DNA from: Nepenthes gracilis | Lineage: Eukaryota > Streptophyta > Magnoliopsida > Caryophyllales > Nepenthaceae | Length of the DNA: 64,000 bases | NCBI GenBank assembly: GCA_033239525.1 | Contig: BSYO01000026.1 | Coordinates: 248,001-312,000, forward strand | Reading direction: 5' to 3' | Notes under the pieces: model-generated | What the model was told of the DNA's origin: nothing | Seen by the model: only the letters and a program-made list of their open reading frames with translations | Database searches by the model: none | Position numbers and translations under genes: made by a program | Part shown: piece after piece, positions 37,741-48,885 of the stretch | Layout: each line of letters begins with the position of its first letter | Position numbering within the stretch: the stretch's first letter is position 1

Positions 37741-38437
37741 TTAGACTATAATATTTTCTAATAGCCTTAAATTATATGATAATATTTAATACTTATAGGT
37801 GGACTGATTATAAATTATTCTCTATAAATAAGGTCAAATATCATTTTTTATACCCATAAATGTTAAGTTCAATCTTTAATTTATAAATAATATATTAAAA
37901 TACGTCTAAATATATTTTATTAATATTACATAATAGTTTTTAGTTAGTCAAAATAAAAAACTCTACAATAAAGAATTAATATACAAATATTTTTTAAACT
38001 AAGGAAAAAATAATTATTCTTTATGAATTTTAAAGTAGAATTCTTATTAAACATTTCTATAAAAGTAACATAAAAAGCTAAATATCTCAAAGATTTCAAC
38101 ATAGGGAACAATATTACAAAAAATTAGAAACAAGTCTCCGAAAACTTGAGATCTTTAAGCCAAATGAACATGTGCGCAAGGAAATGATAAAGGGGACAAT
38201 TATATATGTCCCTACATGCATATGTAACAGAAAACAAATCATTAATCTCAATATGTTAACAATAAATAAAGAAATAGATTTAGATACACTAACCTTATAT
38301 TAAATAGCAATCAGATCTAATCTAAAATAGTTTCAAAATCGATTTCCTTCACTTTCTCTCCTTTTCTCCATTTTCTCCCTTCTCTTTTGCTTTCCTCTCT
38401 CGAAGACTCAGCAAAAATGATTAGAAAATTGTGAATG
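37741..38437. other. AT-rich intergenic stretch
   Basis: No gene is seen. It ends in a CT-rich block (about 38,345-38,400) similar in composition to the one near 34,600; common origin is possible but not shown. Confidence 0.35.
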
Positions 38438-38550
38438 ATTACTTATATACATAAGCTGGCATATGAGCTTCAATCGAGCACACACTAAGCACTGATTACA
38501 TATATACACAAGCTGGCTAATGAGTTTCAATCGAACGCGTACTAAGCACA
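38438..38550. repeat. 57-bp tandem duplication
   Basis: Units start at 38,438 and 38,495. Both have ATTAC(T/A)TATATACA, AAGCTGGC, TGAG(C/T)TTCAATCGA and ACTAAGCAC. Several mismatches show it is not recent. Confidence 0.8.
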
Positions 38551-41546
38551 AAATACTATTATCTACATGCACGAGCACCTCTCACACTGCACACAAGCGC
38601 TATCCTTTCTGTTTAATCACACATAAGCACAACCTATTTTATTAAACCACGAATGAGTATCCTTGTGTCACTATGAGCGCCACCTATTTTCATAAATACT
38701 TTGTTTAAGTATTTTAACACATAATTATTCTCAAAAAATTACTTAATACATCAATTTTGACGGTAATAAAATATAAATTAGTAAATAGATGCTACATCTT
38801 TCCGGTTGGTACTATATTTTACAGTTATAATCCTTTAAAAAATCTATCAATCATCTTTGTCCTATTTTATCTCCCTTTAAAAAAATAAATATTTTAAATT
38901 CTTGTGATTCGAAAATACTAAAAATTTCTCTCTGTACAAATGGTGCCTCTATATATTTAAGGCATAGGTGGCGATTGCTAACTTTAAATAATGAGTTAGA
39001 AAGTTATACTCGTAAATCTTAAGTCACCTCAGCCCATAAGCAATTAATCAACCATGCTGCATCACATGCAACCGGACCCTATATACGAGGTATTACAATA
39101 AACCATAAAATCTCCTTATCTTTCTAAAATAGCTATAAGTGGGGTAGTCATCAAACGCTTCTTTAGTTTTTAGAAAAATTTTTTACAATCTTCATCCTAA
39201 AAGAATACTAATTTCTTTATTGTCAAGTACATCAACGGCATTGCAACCCTTAAAGTTTACGAATCAAAATTCTTAGGCTAGTTACACTTATTGTCCAGCC
39301 CCAACTTATGACTGTTTTAATTTTCTCGAATCAATTGAAATGCCTCCTTTAAAACTAGCATGGCCTAAGGATGCCACTTTTTCAAGCCATAACTCATACT
39401 TCTTCCGCATTATATACGATCATCTTTTTCTAGGCATCCACAATGTAATCCTTATTTCTTTTAATTAGCCAACAATGATTTTTTTTTTTTTTTGGAAGTC
39501 ACACTTATTCTCCAGGTCGCTAATAATCATGCAATCATGTAAATATACAGAACATGAGATGTGACGACATGCAATCAGAGCAAGTCCAGTCCGTTTGGAC
39601 AAAGCTGGGAAGATAAAAGCGTTACGAGACCATTTAGTCATAAAATTTGGTGACCTACCAAAGAGGCAATCTCCCTCGCAATTTCCACGCTTGAACTTTT
39701 ACATCCGCTGCTGCGTTTGTCTCTTGCTTCTAGAATTTCCCAAATCCAGTCTCCTCCAAGTGGGATTTTATTTCTGCAGGTGCTTTAAGAAGAGGAATTT
39801 AAAGCTTACGTATTAGCCAACCGTCGTCGCTCCAAATAATTGATGACTTTTTTCGCCTACAGTACATGCCACCACCAAATACGCTAGCTTCTTCTGACTG
39901 ACTGAGTCCGAGCCGTCCCAAAGTCTTCTTATGATTAATTAAATAATTAATTGTTATGTTATGTTTATCATTATTTTTGTTATATCTCATTTTTAAATAT
40001 AAATGCCGTTTGTAAATTAGAAAATATTAAACATATTCTAATTTTAAATTACATTCTCAATTTTTATTTTAGCATCTGGCTTTTTTATTAAAAAAAAATT
40101 GTTGAGATTTAATGTAAAAAGCTATGCATCTATAAAATTGACGAAGAATGGTAGCCGACTTGTTAGGAGCTCGTTTGGCAATCCCCGGTTAATTTCCAAA
40201 TGTGACTTTGTTTTATCAACAGCATTTCACTACTAAAAGATCAATCGATGGAGTTAACACAAGAGCAAATTACGGTATGTTTGGTGATTCGTTTCGATTA
40301 GGAGTGTCACATGAAACATTTTTTCAAGAAAAATATTGCAATTGGATGTTTCTCAAATATAAGTTCATTGATATTTCCCATTAGTTATTTTATTTTCTTT
40401 AGTAAATTGCAAGCAGAGGTTGTTTTTATTTTTTATTTTTTTACAAATACCAAAATGAGCTTTTATGAAAAACTGTAAATTGTTTTTTTTTTTTTTTGGG
40501 AAAAAAATATTTTCTTAAATAATAAATAAACGCCGACTAAATTTCTGCAATGGGGTACGAACCGGTGACTAAGCCCAAAATATTTATATAATGTGCTGAA
40601 TTAGAATCCTTCAGTCCTTTGATAATGCCATTCAGGTATAATGCTCACTGAAAACTTTTTATATAATTATAAGAAGTGCGTTCTAGTTAATATAATTATA
40701 ATTTCCAATCTCTTAAAAAAGCAACAAAAAAAAAAAATCAGCGAAGTATTTCTTTTATGGTTTAGAAATTTTAAGGGCATGACTTTTATATATATATATA
40801 TATATATATTTGGTAATTTGAGCTAAAATCTTCATAGGATAATTTTGTATTACGATTGAACACATTTTAGTTAGTTTATATATGTTTTCACATTCTCGCA
40901 TGACAGCGTGTAGAGACTGCGGTCATTATACAGCAACGGGCCTCAGAGTTTGCAGTTCGCTCGTCGTTTTTGAAATATATATTGCATATAAAAAAGTACA
41001 CATGAAGAGTCTAATAGACTTTCATAAAAGAAAAATTATACAATATGTGGAAGTAATATATTTCCTTGTGACATTAAAATAAATATTAAAAATATATACA
41101 TGTACCTTACACTTTAATAATTTATCAAATCTATCAACTCTATCAAAAAGAGTTATATTTCTTTAATAACAAATGGGAATACCAAGTAATATTATTATTT
41201 TTTAAATATATTATATAACTTCTAGCTAGGATGAATAGTTAAGCTAAGGCCCGTTAGGATGGTAAGTAACAGCCAATTAAATATATGACACATGGCCTGG
41301 GAAATAATACTATATCTTATTCTGATAAATATAATTATTCTGTGCTAAGAAAGACAAGAAGAAAAAACGTCCTTCCCATTCTGCCACATGAATTTCCTGG
41401 ATTTTCTATCACCTCAACATCAAGCCGAAGATAAACCCTCCTTTTAGTTCATAGGAATTGCATAGCTCTTGTTGATCCCTAACATATTATTCTCTGTTCA
41501 TACCAAACCAAGACGATCATATCAAACCAAGAAGATCACAGAGAGA
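38551..41546. other. Upstream region of the MYB gene
   Basis: Mostly AT-rich. Short open frames at 39,595-39,816, 40,202-40,384 and 40,882-41,082 have no recognisable domain. A poly-T run lies at 39,480-39,494 and an (AT)n tract at 40,787-40,809. The last few hundred bases must hold the MYB promoter, but no element can be assigned with confidence; the 5' leader just before the ATG is purine-rich (AGAAGATCACAGAGAGA). Confidence 0.4.
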
Positions 41547-42791
41547 ATGGGAAGGGCGCCTTGCTGCGACAAAGCCAACGTCAAGAGAGGCCCTTGGTCA
41601 CCCGAGGAGGATGCCAAGCTCAAATCCTACATCGACAAGCACGGCACCGGCGGCAACTGGATAGCCTTGCCTGAAAAAATCGGTACCCAAATCCAAAACT
41701 TCATCCTTATCCATCATTTTGCTTGATTTCCCTTTTGGTACTCTTGATTTTCCCATGGCTTTTAATTAACTTCCAAAGTTTAATATAGTTATCGTTTGCT
41801 GCGTGGTATTCTTGGATAATCTGACACGATCGTTCGAGGGTTGTTGATTCCTCACAAATTTTGAATTATCAGGGCTTAAGAGATGCGGGAAGAGCTGCCG
41901 CCTTCGGTGGCTGAACTACCTCCGCCCCAACATCAAGCATGGTGGATTCTCCGAGGAGGAAGACGAGATCATCTGCAGCCTCTATGTTAGTCTTGGAAGC
42001 AGGTAAAATATATAGTATTTTTCTACTGCAATTACACCTTCTACATATCAAAACTAATTAACTATATATATATATATATATGGAAGAGCAGGTGGTCTAT
42101 TATTGCAGCACAATTACCTGGAAGAACCGACAACGACGTCAAGAATTATTGGAACACAAGGCTTAAAAAGAAGCTTTTAGGTAAGCAGCAGAAAGATTAC
42201 CAAGCAGGCCGTAGCAAAGGCAATGCTACTAGCGTCAAACAAGGAAGCTACCCAGAAAAATTCATGGATCAGCAGAATCCTATCCCTGCTACTACTTTCG
42301 CAACTGACCAAATGATACCACACTGGCCTGAGATGCCTGTGGGACTTTACTCGAATCACCAAGGCCCGTCTCTCTTCAATGATCACGCGTCTGTTAGGAA
42401 ACTACTGTTCAAGCTGGGAGGAAGGATCTCTTACGAAGATCAACTGATTTATCATGATTATTCCACGAATATCCCGTACCCATTCGATGGAATTAGCTGT
42501 TCCATGCCTGAAATCATCGACCAGCAGTCGGTGAATGTGACCCCTTCATCGGTTCAGCTCGATTCTCAGCAGTTTGTAAACACTGGGTTTAACACAGATG
42601 GTATCGGCATTGGCATGGTGCAACACCATGGAGAGATTGGTGGGTTCCCAAAGGAGATGGAGGAGTTGAAGTGCAGCAGGGTGGAAAGATTGGACGGTGG
42701 GCCTGCGGCCTTGTGCTGGGAGGATCATAGCACGGTTAACACCGGAACTGAGCCGAGTTGGGGTGAAATAAACTTACTTGATTTCTCTTAA
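41547..42791 (+). CDS. R2R3-MYB transcription factor, three exons
   Basis: A nuclear DNA-binding regulator. Exons: 41,547-41,682, 41,873-42,002 and 42,092-42,791; introns of 190 and 89 bp have GT...AG ends. The split phases and 130-bp second exon match the most common plant R2R3-MYB layout. The product is 321 residues. R2 has Trp17, Trp38 and Trp58; R3 has Phe71, Trp90 and Trp109, the usual plant spacing. The start [40 protein letters not shown] and the [20 protein letters not shown] segment fit the MYB36/37/38/68/84/87 (RAX) clade, often called subgroup 14, whose members act in axillary meristems and root development. The C-terminus is unique here apart from a basic [16 protein letters not shown] and an acidic [10 protein letters not shown] end. 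No break is seen, so it is probably functional. The exact orthologue needs a tree. Confidence 0.95.
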
Positions 42792-43791
42792 AGATGGCTT
42801 CTGATTGTAGCAGTCCGCAGCAAGGGATTGACGGGAGAATGAGCGTTTGCTGTCGAGCAACTGACGTACCCAGCTGCGGAGGGCCAATACGGAACTTTGG
42901 TTTGATCAAGCAGTTTGTTTACCGTCATCATTGTGTAAACTAGAATCTTATCAGTGTCTTTTCTTTTGGGGGTGGGGGGATGAGGGAGAGATTTTTAGTA
43001 GGAACCCTAAAAGCTTGGCATGCACATTGTTTGTTGATTTTTCTCTCCAAATGGCACATGGAATTTTCTTGCGTGGGTGTTATGTAAAAAGGAGATTATG
43101 AGAACCTGGTGCATCTTTGTTAATGAATCTACGAGGAAGAACTGTTGTTTTGATAATTAAGGTAAATTGATGCATGAATCAGGTGCTTGTCTGCAAGCAG
43201 AAAAGTTCGTTCAAATTCCTAGACAGAAGACCTATAGCCAGTTTAGATATAGTATTCTATATGAATTATGACTTTAACTATCTGGTGTCTAGTGAGTAGG
43301 GCATTTTGCTATTTTCAGCAGTTTGTGTATTATATCTGACATACATGTCCTATAAATACTTTCTGAGGACGTTATTCGATTGTACTATAGACGTTAATTG
43401 TACTATCAGCTTCGAGGCCAAATTCATTGCTATCTAAGCCTATGACGGTTTGAAGAATTCCTGGGATGCTGTGAAATTACTTTTTTTTTCTTTTTGTCAT
43501 GTATAATTTTGATACTACCTCCCATTGATAATATAAACTCTTCGCAACTTTTTTCTTAAAACATAAGATTTGGGGATGAGTCTCTGTTTATCTTGGATCT
43601 ATGCTGCAGTAAACGGTAGGGAAGTTCGTGTGTATTGTTTACGTTTTAAGTTCAGACGAGATTTGGTTGAAGATGCATGTCAAAATACAAAGTTATTATA
43701 GGGTATCATCTTTAGTGTATTTATACACCTTACCTAATCGATAAAGCTTTGAAAAATAGTTGATTCCTCAATTGTTGTATCAAAGCCTAAG
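42792..43791. other. Downstream region of the MYB gene
   Basis: It holds the 3' UTR and then AT-rich DNA. No polyadenylation signal can be fixed. No other gene is seen. Confidence 0.5.
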
Positions 43792-44000
43792 TAATGGTGT
43801 CTAGACCTGAAAACACCTTTAAGCGTGTGGAATCACACATTAAAATCACAATTTTAACATATACAAATAGGAATTTAGATGATCAAATATGAAGTAGCAT
43901 CATTTACTTACATTAAAAATAAAATAAATTATATAAATAGAGAAAAAATATAATACATTGGTAGAGAAAAACTTTTAAATATAATGTTAGTTATATGAAT
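43792..44000 (-). repeat. LTR fragment of an old copia element
   Basis: AATGGTGTCTAGACC, then AAATTATATAAATAGAGAAAA and GTAGAGAAAAACTTTTA align in order with the LTR at 50,594 onward (AATGGTGCTTAGACC, AAATTATAGAAATATGAAAA, ATAAAAATTCTTTA). The match covers about 200 bp. The fragment ends at the MITE. Confidence 0.55.
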
Positions 44001-44005
44001 GACAC

Positions 44006-44298
44006 GGACTTGGGAGGACTGTAACGCGCGGAGCGTCACAGCTCCTTGTAACGCCAACGGGGGCCGTTGGATTGAAATCCAACGACTCCCTTTTTTATAA
44101 AAAAATTATAAAATCAAAAAACAAAAATATTAAAATTTATTTTTTTTAATCAAATGTAAAAAAAATATAAAAACTAAAAAAACTAAAAATATTTTTATAT
44201 ATATAAAACAGGAGCCGTTGGATATTTCAATCCAACGGCCCCCATTGGCGTCGTAGGGGGTTGCAACGCTCCGTGCGTTGCAGCCCCCCCGAATTCTA
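44006..44298. mobile_element. MITE with long terminal inverted repeats
   Basis: About 293 bp. The outer 75-80 bp arms are imperfect inverted repeats: left CTGTAACGCGCGGAGCGTCA and AACGGGGGCCGTTGGATTGA; the right arm carries their complements (CCAACGGCCCCCATTGG, ACGCTCCGTGCGTTGCAG). The middle is A/T-rich. AATGACAC flanks both sides (43,998-44,005 and 44,299-44,306), an 8-bp duplication or 9 with one mismatch, which fits hAT-type or Mutator-type MITEs. There is no coding capacity. Confidence 0.85.
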
Positions 44299-44310
44299 AA
44301 TGACACATAT

Positions 44311-45382
44311 TGAAAAGGATGTTTCGTTTCAAATTACACAATAAAGTTTCAACCCCGGGTAGGATTAGCAAAAGTAGTACGAAAATAAATATTCAAATAC
44401 ACGTAAAAATATTTACATCTAAATGGTAAGAATAATAATATACATAAAACATATGCGACAATAAATAATAGTAAAAAGACATGATTTTTGGTAATGAAGG
44501 AAAACTCAATACCCACGGTAACCAACAAAAACACTCTAGGCATCAACGACCAGGAAAGAAATGTATTATGAAAATCAATTTACATCTCGGGTGGTAACAA
44601 CACGCTAATTAGCCAACTTACTCCCATCTTGTGATCCCTACCAATGAATTTCTTCAATTTACCCACGACAATTGAACCGGACGCGTTTTAATTTTCACGT
44701 CAATCTTCTCCCATGAACCGTTTGCAGTAGCAAACACCACCGGAACTGCTTCTTCACAGCACTAACGTTGCCAACGAATATAGAATGGTAAGAGTGATAG
44801 ATCGGTAAAGAGAAAATAGTGAGAAAATCGTTAACACACGGAACACAATGATCTAATTACGATTTTTCCAATCGAGGCAAGATGAATGGAGTAAAAGATG
44901 AAAATTTCTCAAGGTGGGGGGATCCAAAATGCTGCTAAAAAGTTGGACAACTGAAAATAATGAGAGAATTTATAGAGAGCTCAAAAGGCCCGTTAAAAAT
45001 TAAAGACCGTTGCCACAGTGCTCAAGCACGTGGCGAGCGCACCGAGGGTTTCAAAAGAAAACCCTATTAGGGCTCGAGCGATTTGACAGTGAGCTTCGAG
45101 CGGATGTCTACTGAAATTTGGCTCAAGTGCCAGGCGAACGAACAAAAGGCGTGGAGCTACTGAAATCAGGACACGAGCGAATGGCGAGCGCATGACAGGT
45201 GCGGGCTTCTAGAATCGAAGCTCGAGCGAGTAGCTGGCGAACAACAAGCGTGAGGCTCCTAGAACCTGGGAACGGATAGCCACAAAAATAAGTTGATGCA
45301 CCACTTTGATGAACATAACCCAACAACAACACATAAGTAAATATAGTCACAGAATATAACAATCATAAAAATGACACTAACA
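44311..45382 (-). repeat. 3' LTR of the pol-deleted Sirevirus
   Basis: 1,072 bp, TGAAAAGGAT...CACTAACA on the plus strand. A TATA-type CTATAAATTCTC lies on the minus strand near 44,970. The terminal purine tract TGGGAGATTG abuts it on the minus strand. Confidence 0.85.
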
Positions 45383-45830
45383 ATCTCCCACTTTGATAAT
45401 TCTATTGCAAAACACATAAAAAATATAAGAAAAGTACAAGTTCAAACACCACCAAGATGGAACGCATGTACATAAAAATCTACCTCTAGTTAGAAATAAA
45501 GATAAGACAACAAATAAACAAAAAAACTATATACGAGAGATATTGTGTCGATACTGTAGCTGCCATGCTGAGACTATAACTATGTTGCCTGGTCAACCAT
45601 GGTTATTACAGACATAGATAATAGCAGTAATATAATAGTAGAAGATAGATAGAAAAAAGTATAAACTAGAATAAATAACCATGAAACAAAACTCCTCCTA
45701 GCAAAAATAAAAATATCTCCCCCGAACAACAAAAATAACGTCTAAATAGCAAACATATGGTCTCCCTCTAACAAGAACATTCTCCCCTGAGAAAGACAGC
45801 GACTCCCCCTCTTTGTCACGAATGACCAAA
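45383..45830 (-). other. Polypurine tracts and truncated tail
   Basis: On the minus strand are several purine tracts: AAAGAGGGGGAGTCG (about 45,800), CAGGGGAGAATG, GAGGGAGACC, CGGGGGAGAT (about 45,715) and the terminal one at 45,383. The gag reading runs into them directly with KKSEP...RDKEGESLSFSG, close to RDKKGEIVV at 23,205 in the complete element. Confidence 0.75.
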
Positions 45831-47640
45831 AGGTAATGGGGCTCACTTTTCTTAATCCATATTTTCTTATCATATTTTATAATATTGGTTAAATTCGTCA
45901 CTTGATCATTTAGAAGGTTGATATAATTGATGAGATTTTTTATCTTTAAATTTTGCCTAAACTTATTTTGCCTCGATGTTATGGGACAATAAGGGGGAAT
46001 ATGGCCAATAATGCCACACCCACGACATATTGGGACGAATGTAGTAGCGATATCAGAATCATACCTTTGTTTGCTAATGGTTTGTGGCTTGATCCAATGT
46101 TCTGGGAAAACTCTTGACAATTGATCAATACGGGTAGACGATGTGCTGCTTTATCTTGATATGGACATGGGTCAGACAAATACAATTCTAAATTTAATAT
46201 TAGCATTTAAGAAATTTTCTAAATAATCCAACCCGGTTTGATTTCCTCTAATTTTTCCTAAACCGAGCATATAGTCCAATTTTTTGGATCCATTTGAAAA
46301 TTGTTTCAAGTCAATATGAGCAGCCTCAAAATCAAATTCAAGAGTCGTAATTTTTTAGTAAAAGAGCTTTTTAATTTCTCAATTTCTTAAACTTTTGTGT
46401 CTATCTCAAATTTAAAAGCTAATTTTTTTTAATATTTTTGTCAATTTAAGCTTTAATGACACATTTATTTTTTTCATCTGTAGATATTTTTTAAACAATT
46501 TATTAGAAGCATCTTGAAGGTCATACAATTCAACTTCTGACTCGTTCTCAGAGTTATCGGATTGATTATGAGTTTCTTCTAAACGTTCATCACTTTCACA
46601 CATCGAGGTCATAAAAGCCATGTACTTGATAGAGTCATCTTCAATGCATCTTTAAACATCTTCTTCTTCATCATCGCTCAAGATTGTATTAACTTTTAAG
46701 GTTTGACATTGTTGACATTTAAAATTTGGGCATTTAGCACAATAATGGCCAAATTGTTTATACTAGTGACAATGAACTCTTTGAGTATTTTTCAATTTGG
46801 ATTCTTTAATATTACATCGATCTTTCTTCTCAGATTTAAGTGATCTCTTGAATCTTCATTTGGTTTATTAAAGGAAGATTTATTTTTCTTCAAAAATTTT
46901 TTAAAATTTTTAACAAATAAGGCAAAATCTTCATCGCTATTCAACTTCTCATCAGTGTCACAGTCTCTATCTTCCCTAACTGGTTTTAGAGTAATTGATT
47001 TAGTTTTTCTTGACTACAGAAGTGTGTACTCATAAGTCTGAAAGAGATCCTGCAAGTTCTACGATCTTTATTTTATTAAGATATTTACTTTCTTCAATAG
47101 CTGTGACTTTAGGTCTAAATCGTTCAGTGAGTGATTTGAAAATTTTTCTAACAATTTTATTTTCAGAAATTCATTTTCCTAAGTTAAAAGTGGAGTTCAC
47201 AATGTCATTTAATTGTACATAGAATTCATCAAAGGTTTCATTATCTTTCATACGGATTTCTTCAAATCTATAAATTTTTTACTAATTTTATTCTTTTGTG
47301 GGTAATTTCAAGAATGTCTCACGCATCTTTAAAGGTCTTACACATAAATATACGTTTAAACTCTTCGGGGGATACAGTTATAAAAATAGCGTGTAACCCC
47401 TTACTATTCTAATTATATAAATTAAGTTTATCTTTTGACCACAAGGACAAAATCTTTGGTTCATTGTTGGTTGAACTTCTGGGTGGTGTCCATCCTGTTT
47501 GAGTACTAGCCTATACTCACTCATCTATCGATTCAAGGAAGGCTCTCATACGAACTTTCAAATACATATAGTTACTTCCATCAAAGAAAAGTGACATGGA
47601 TAGAGATCCACTCGTATACATCTAGATTTTGGGGTCATGG
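45831..47640 (-). pseudogene. Sirevirus gag relic of the pol-deleted element
   Basis: Minus-strand order: gag core near 47,600-47,150, then a region parallel to the 15-25 kb gag with a first zinc knuckle near 46,730 decayed (CQQCQTL...H), an acidic stretch MAFMTSMCESDERLEETHNQ (46,621 down), a coiled-coil-like stretch and an intact second knuckle CRGCGIIGHIPPYC (about 46,030-45,990). It ends DKKIWIKKSEP, the gag-protease border. Stops and shifts are present. It kept the packaging protein but nothing enzymatic. Confidence 0.8.
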
Positions 47641-47651
47641 ATTGGGATGAG

Positions 47652-47665
47652 TCTCTCATATCAAT
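47652..47665 (-). other. Primer-binding site
   Basis: Minus-strand TTGATATGAGAGACTC follows the LTR end TTTTCA. It is two transitions from the expected TTGGTATCAGAGACTC type, and sets the orientation. Confidence 0.7.
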
Positions 47666-48880
47666 TGAAAAGGACGTTTTGTCCCAAATTATATAATAAA
47701 GTTTTGACCCCGTGTAGGATTAACGAAAGCAGTATAAAAATAAATATTCAATACATATAAAGAATTTTTATATCTAAATGGCAAGAACAATAATATGTAT
47801 AAAATGTATATGACAATAAGCAATAGTAAAAAGATATAATTTTGTATAACGAAGAAAAAACTCGATACCCATGGTAACCGAGAAAATCATCCGAATTTTA
47901 ATGGCCAGGGAAGAAATGTACTATGAAATTCAACTTATAGAACGGGTGGTAACGACAGGTCAATCTAATCGACTTACTCCCGTTTTGTGATCCCTACCAA
48001 TGAACTCCTTGGATTTGCCCACCGCAATGGAATCAAATGCCTTCCGATCTTCGCGTCAATTTTCTTTCACGAACTGCTTAAAGTAGCAAACACCATCGGA
48101 GCCCCTTCTTCACAACACCAACGTCGTCAACGAAGGTAGAATGGTAGGAGTGATAGATTGCTAAAGAGAAAGTTGTGAGAAAACCGTTAACACATGGACC
48201 ACAATGATTTAATCACGATTTTCTCAATCGGGGCAAAATTAATTGAGTAAAAGATGAAGATTTCTCAAGGTGGGGGCTCCAAAATGCTGCTAAAAAAGTA
48301 GGGCAACTGAAAATAATGAGAGAATTTATAGAGAGCTCGAAAAGCCCGTTTAAAATTAAAGACGAGTAAAAGATGAAGATTTCTCAATGTGGTGCACTCC
48401 AAAATACTACTAAAAAGGTAGGGCAACTGAAAATAAGGAGAGAATTTATAGAGAGCTCGAAAAACTCATTTAAAATTAAAGACCGTTGCCGCGGCGTTCG
48501 AGCGCGGTTCAAGCGCGCAGCGAGCGCACCAAGGGTTTCAAACCCTATTGGGGCTCGAGCGAGTTGACAGCGAGCTTCGAGTTGATGGTTACTAGAATCG
48601 TGGCTATTGGAATCGCGACTCGAGCGCCAAGTGAGCGTACGGAAGGCGCGGGGCTATTGGAATCGAGGCTCGAGTGAATGGCGAGGACTTGGCAGGTGTG
48701 AGGCTTCTGGAATTGAAACTCGAGCGGGCAGCTGGCGAACAGCAGGCATGAGGTTCTTGGAACCCGAGAACAGACAGTCACAAAAATAAGTTGATATAGC
48801 ATTTCGATGAATATAATTCAATAACGACATATGATTAAATATGATTACGAAATATTTCAATCACAAAAATAATTCTAACA
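47666..48880 (-). repeat. 5' LTR of the pol-deleted Sirevirus
   Basis: 1,215 bp, TGAAAAGGAC...TTCTAACA on the plus strand. It is about 143 bp longer than the partner LTR, mainly because of a 119-bp tandem duplication at 48,245-48,483. GCTCGAGCG-type palindromes fill the outer part (48,485-48,740). Confidence 0.85.
48245..48483 (-). repeat. 119-bp tandem duplication covering the LTR TATA region
   Basis: Units start at 48,245 and 48,364, each beginning GAGTAAAAGATGAAGATTTC and containing GAGAATTTATAGAGAGCTC, whose minus-strand reading is the TATA-type CTATAAATTCTC. The partner LTR has one copy. Confidence 0.92.
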
Positions 48881-48885
48881 TGTAT

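Larger units (their letters stand above)
44311..48880 (-). mobile_element. Pol-deleted Sirevirus derivative
   Basis: A 4.6-kb minus-strand element with two LTRs, primer-binding site, gag relic and polypurine tracts, but no integrase, reverse transcriptase, RNase H or extra ORF. The LTRs share a conserved block with the LTRs at 15,191 and 23,721, so it is the same lineage but another family. Flanks read CATAT (44,306-44,310) and TGTAT (48,881-48,885), which are both one CpG transition away from CGTAT. Confidence 0.85.
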
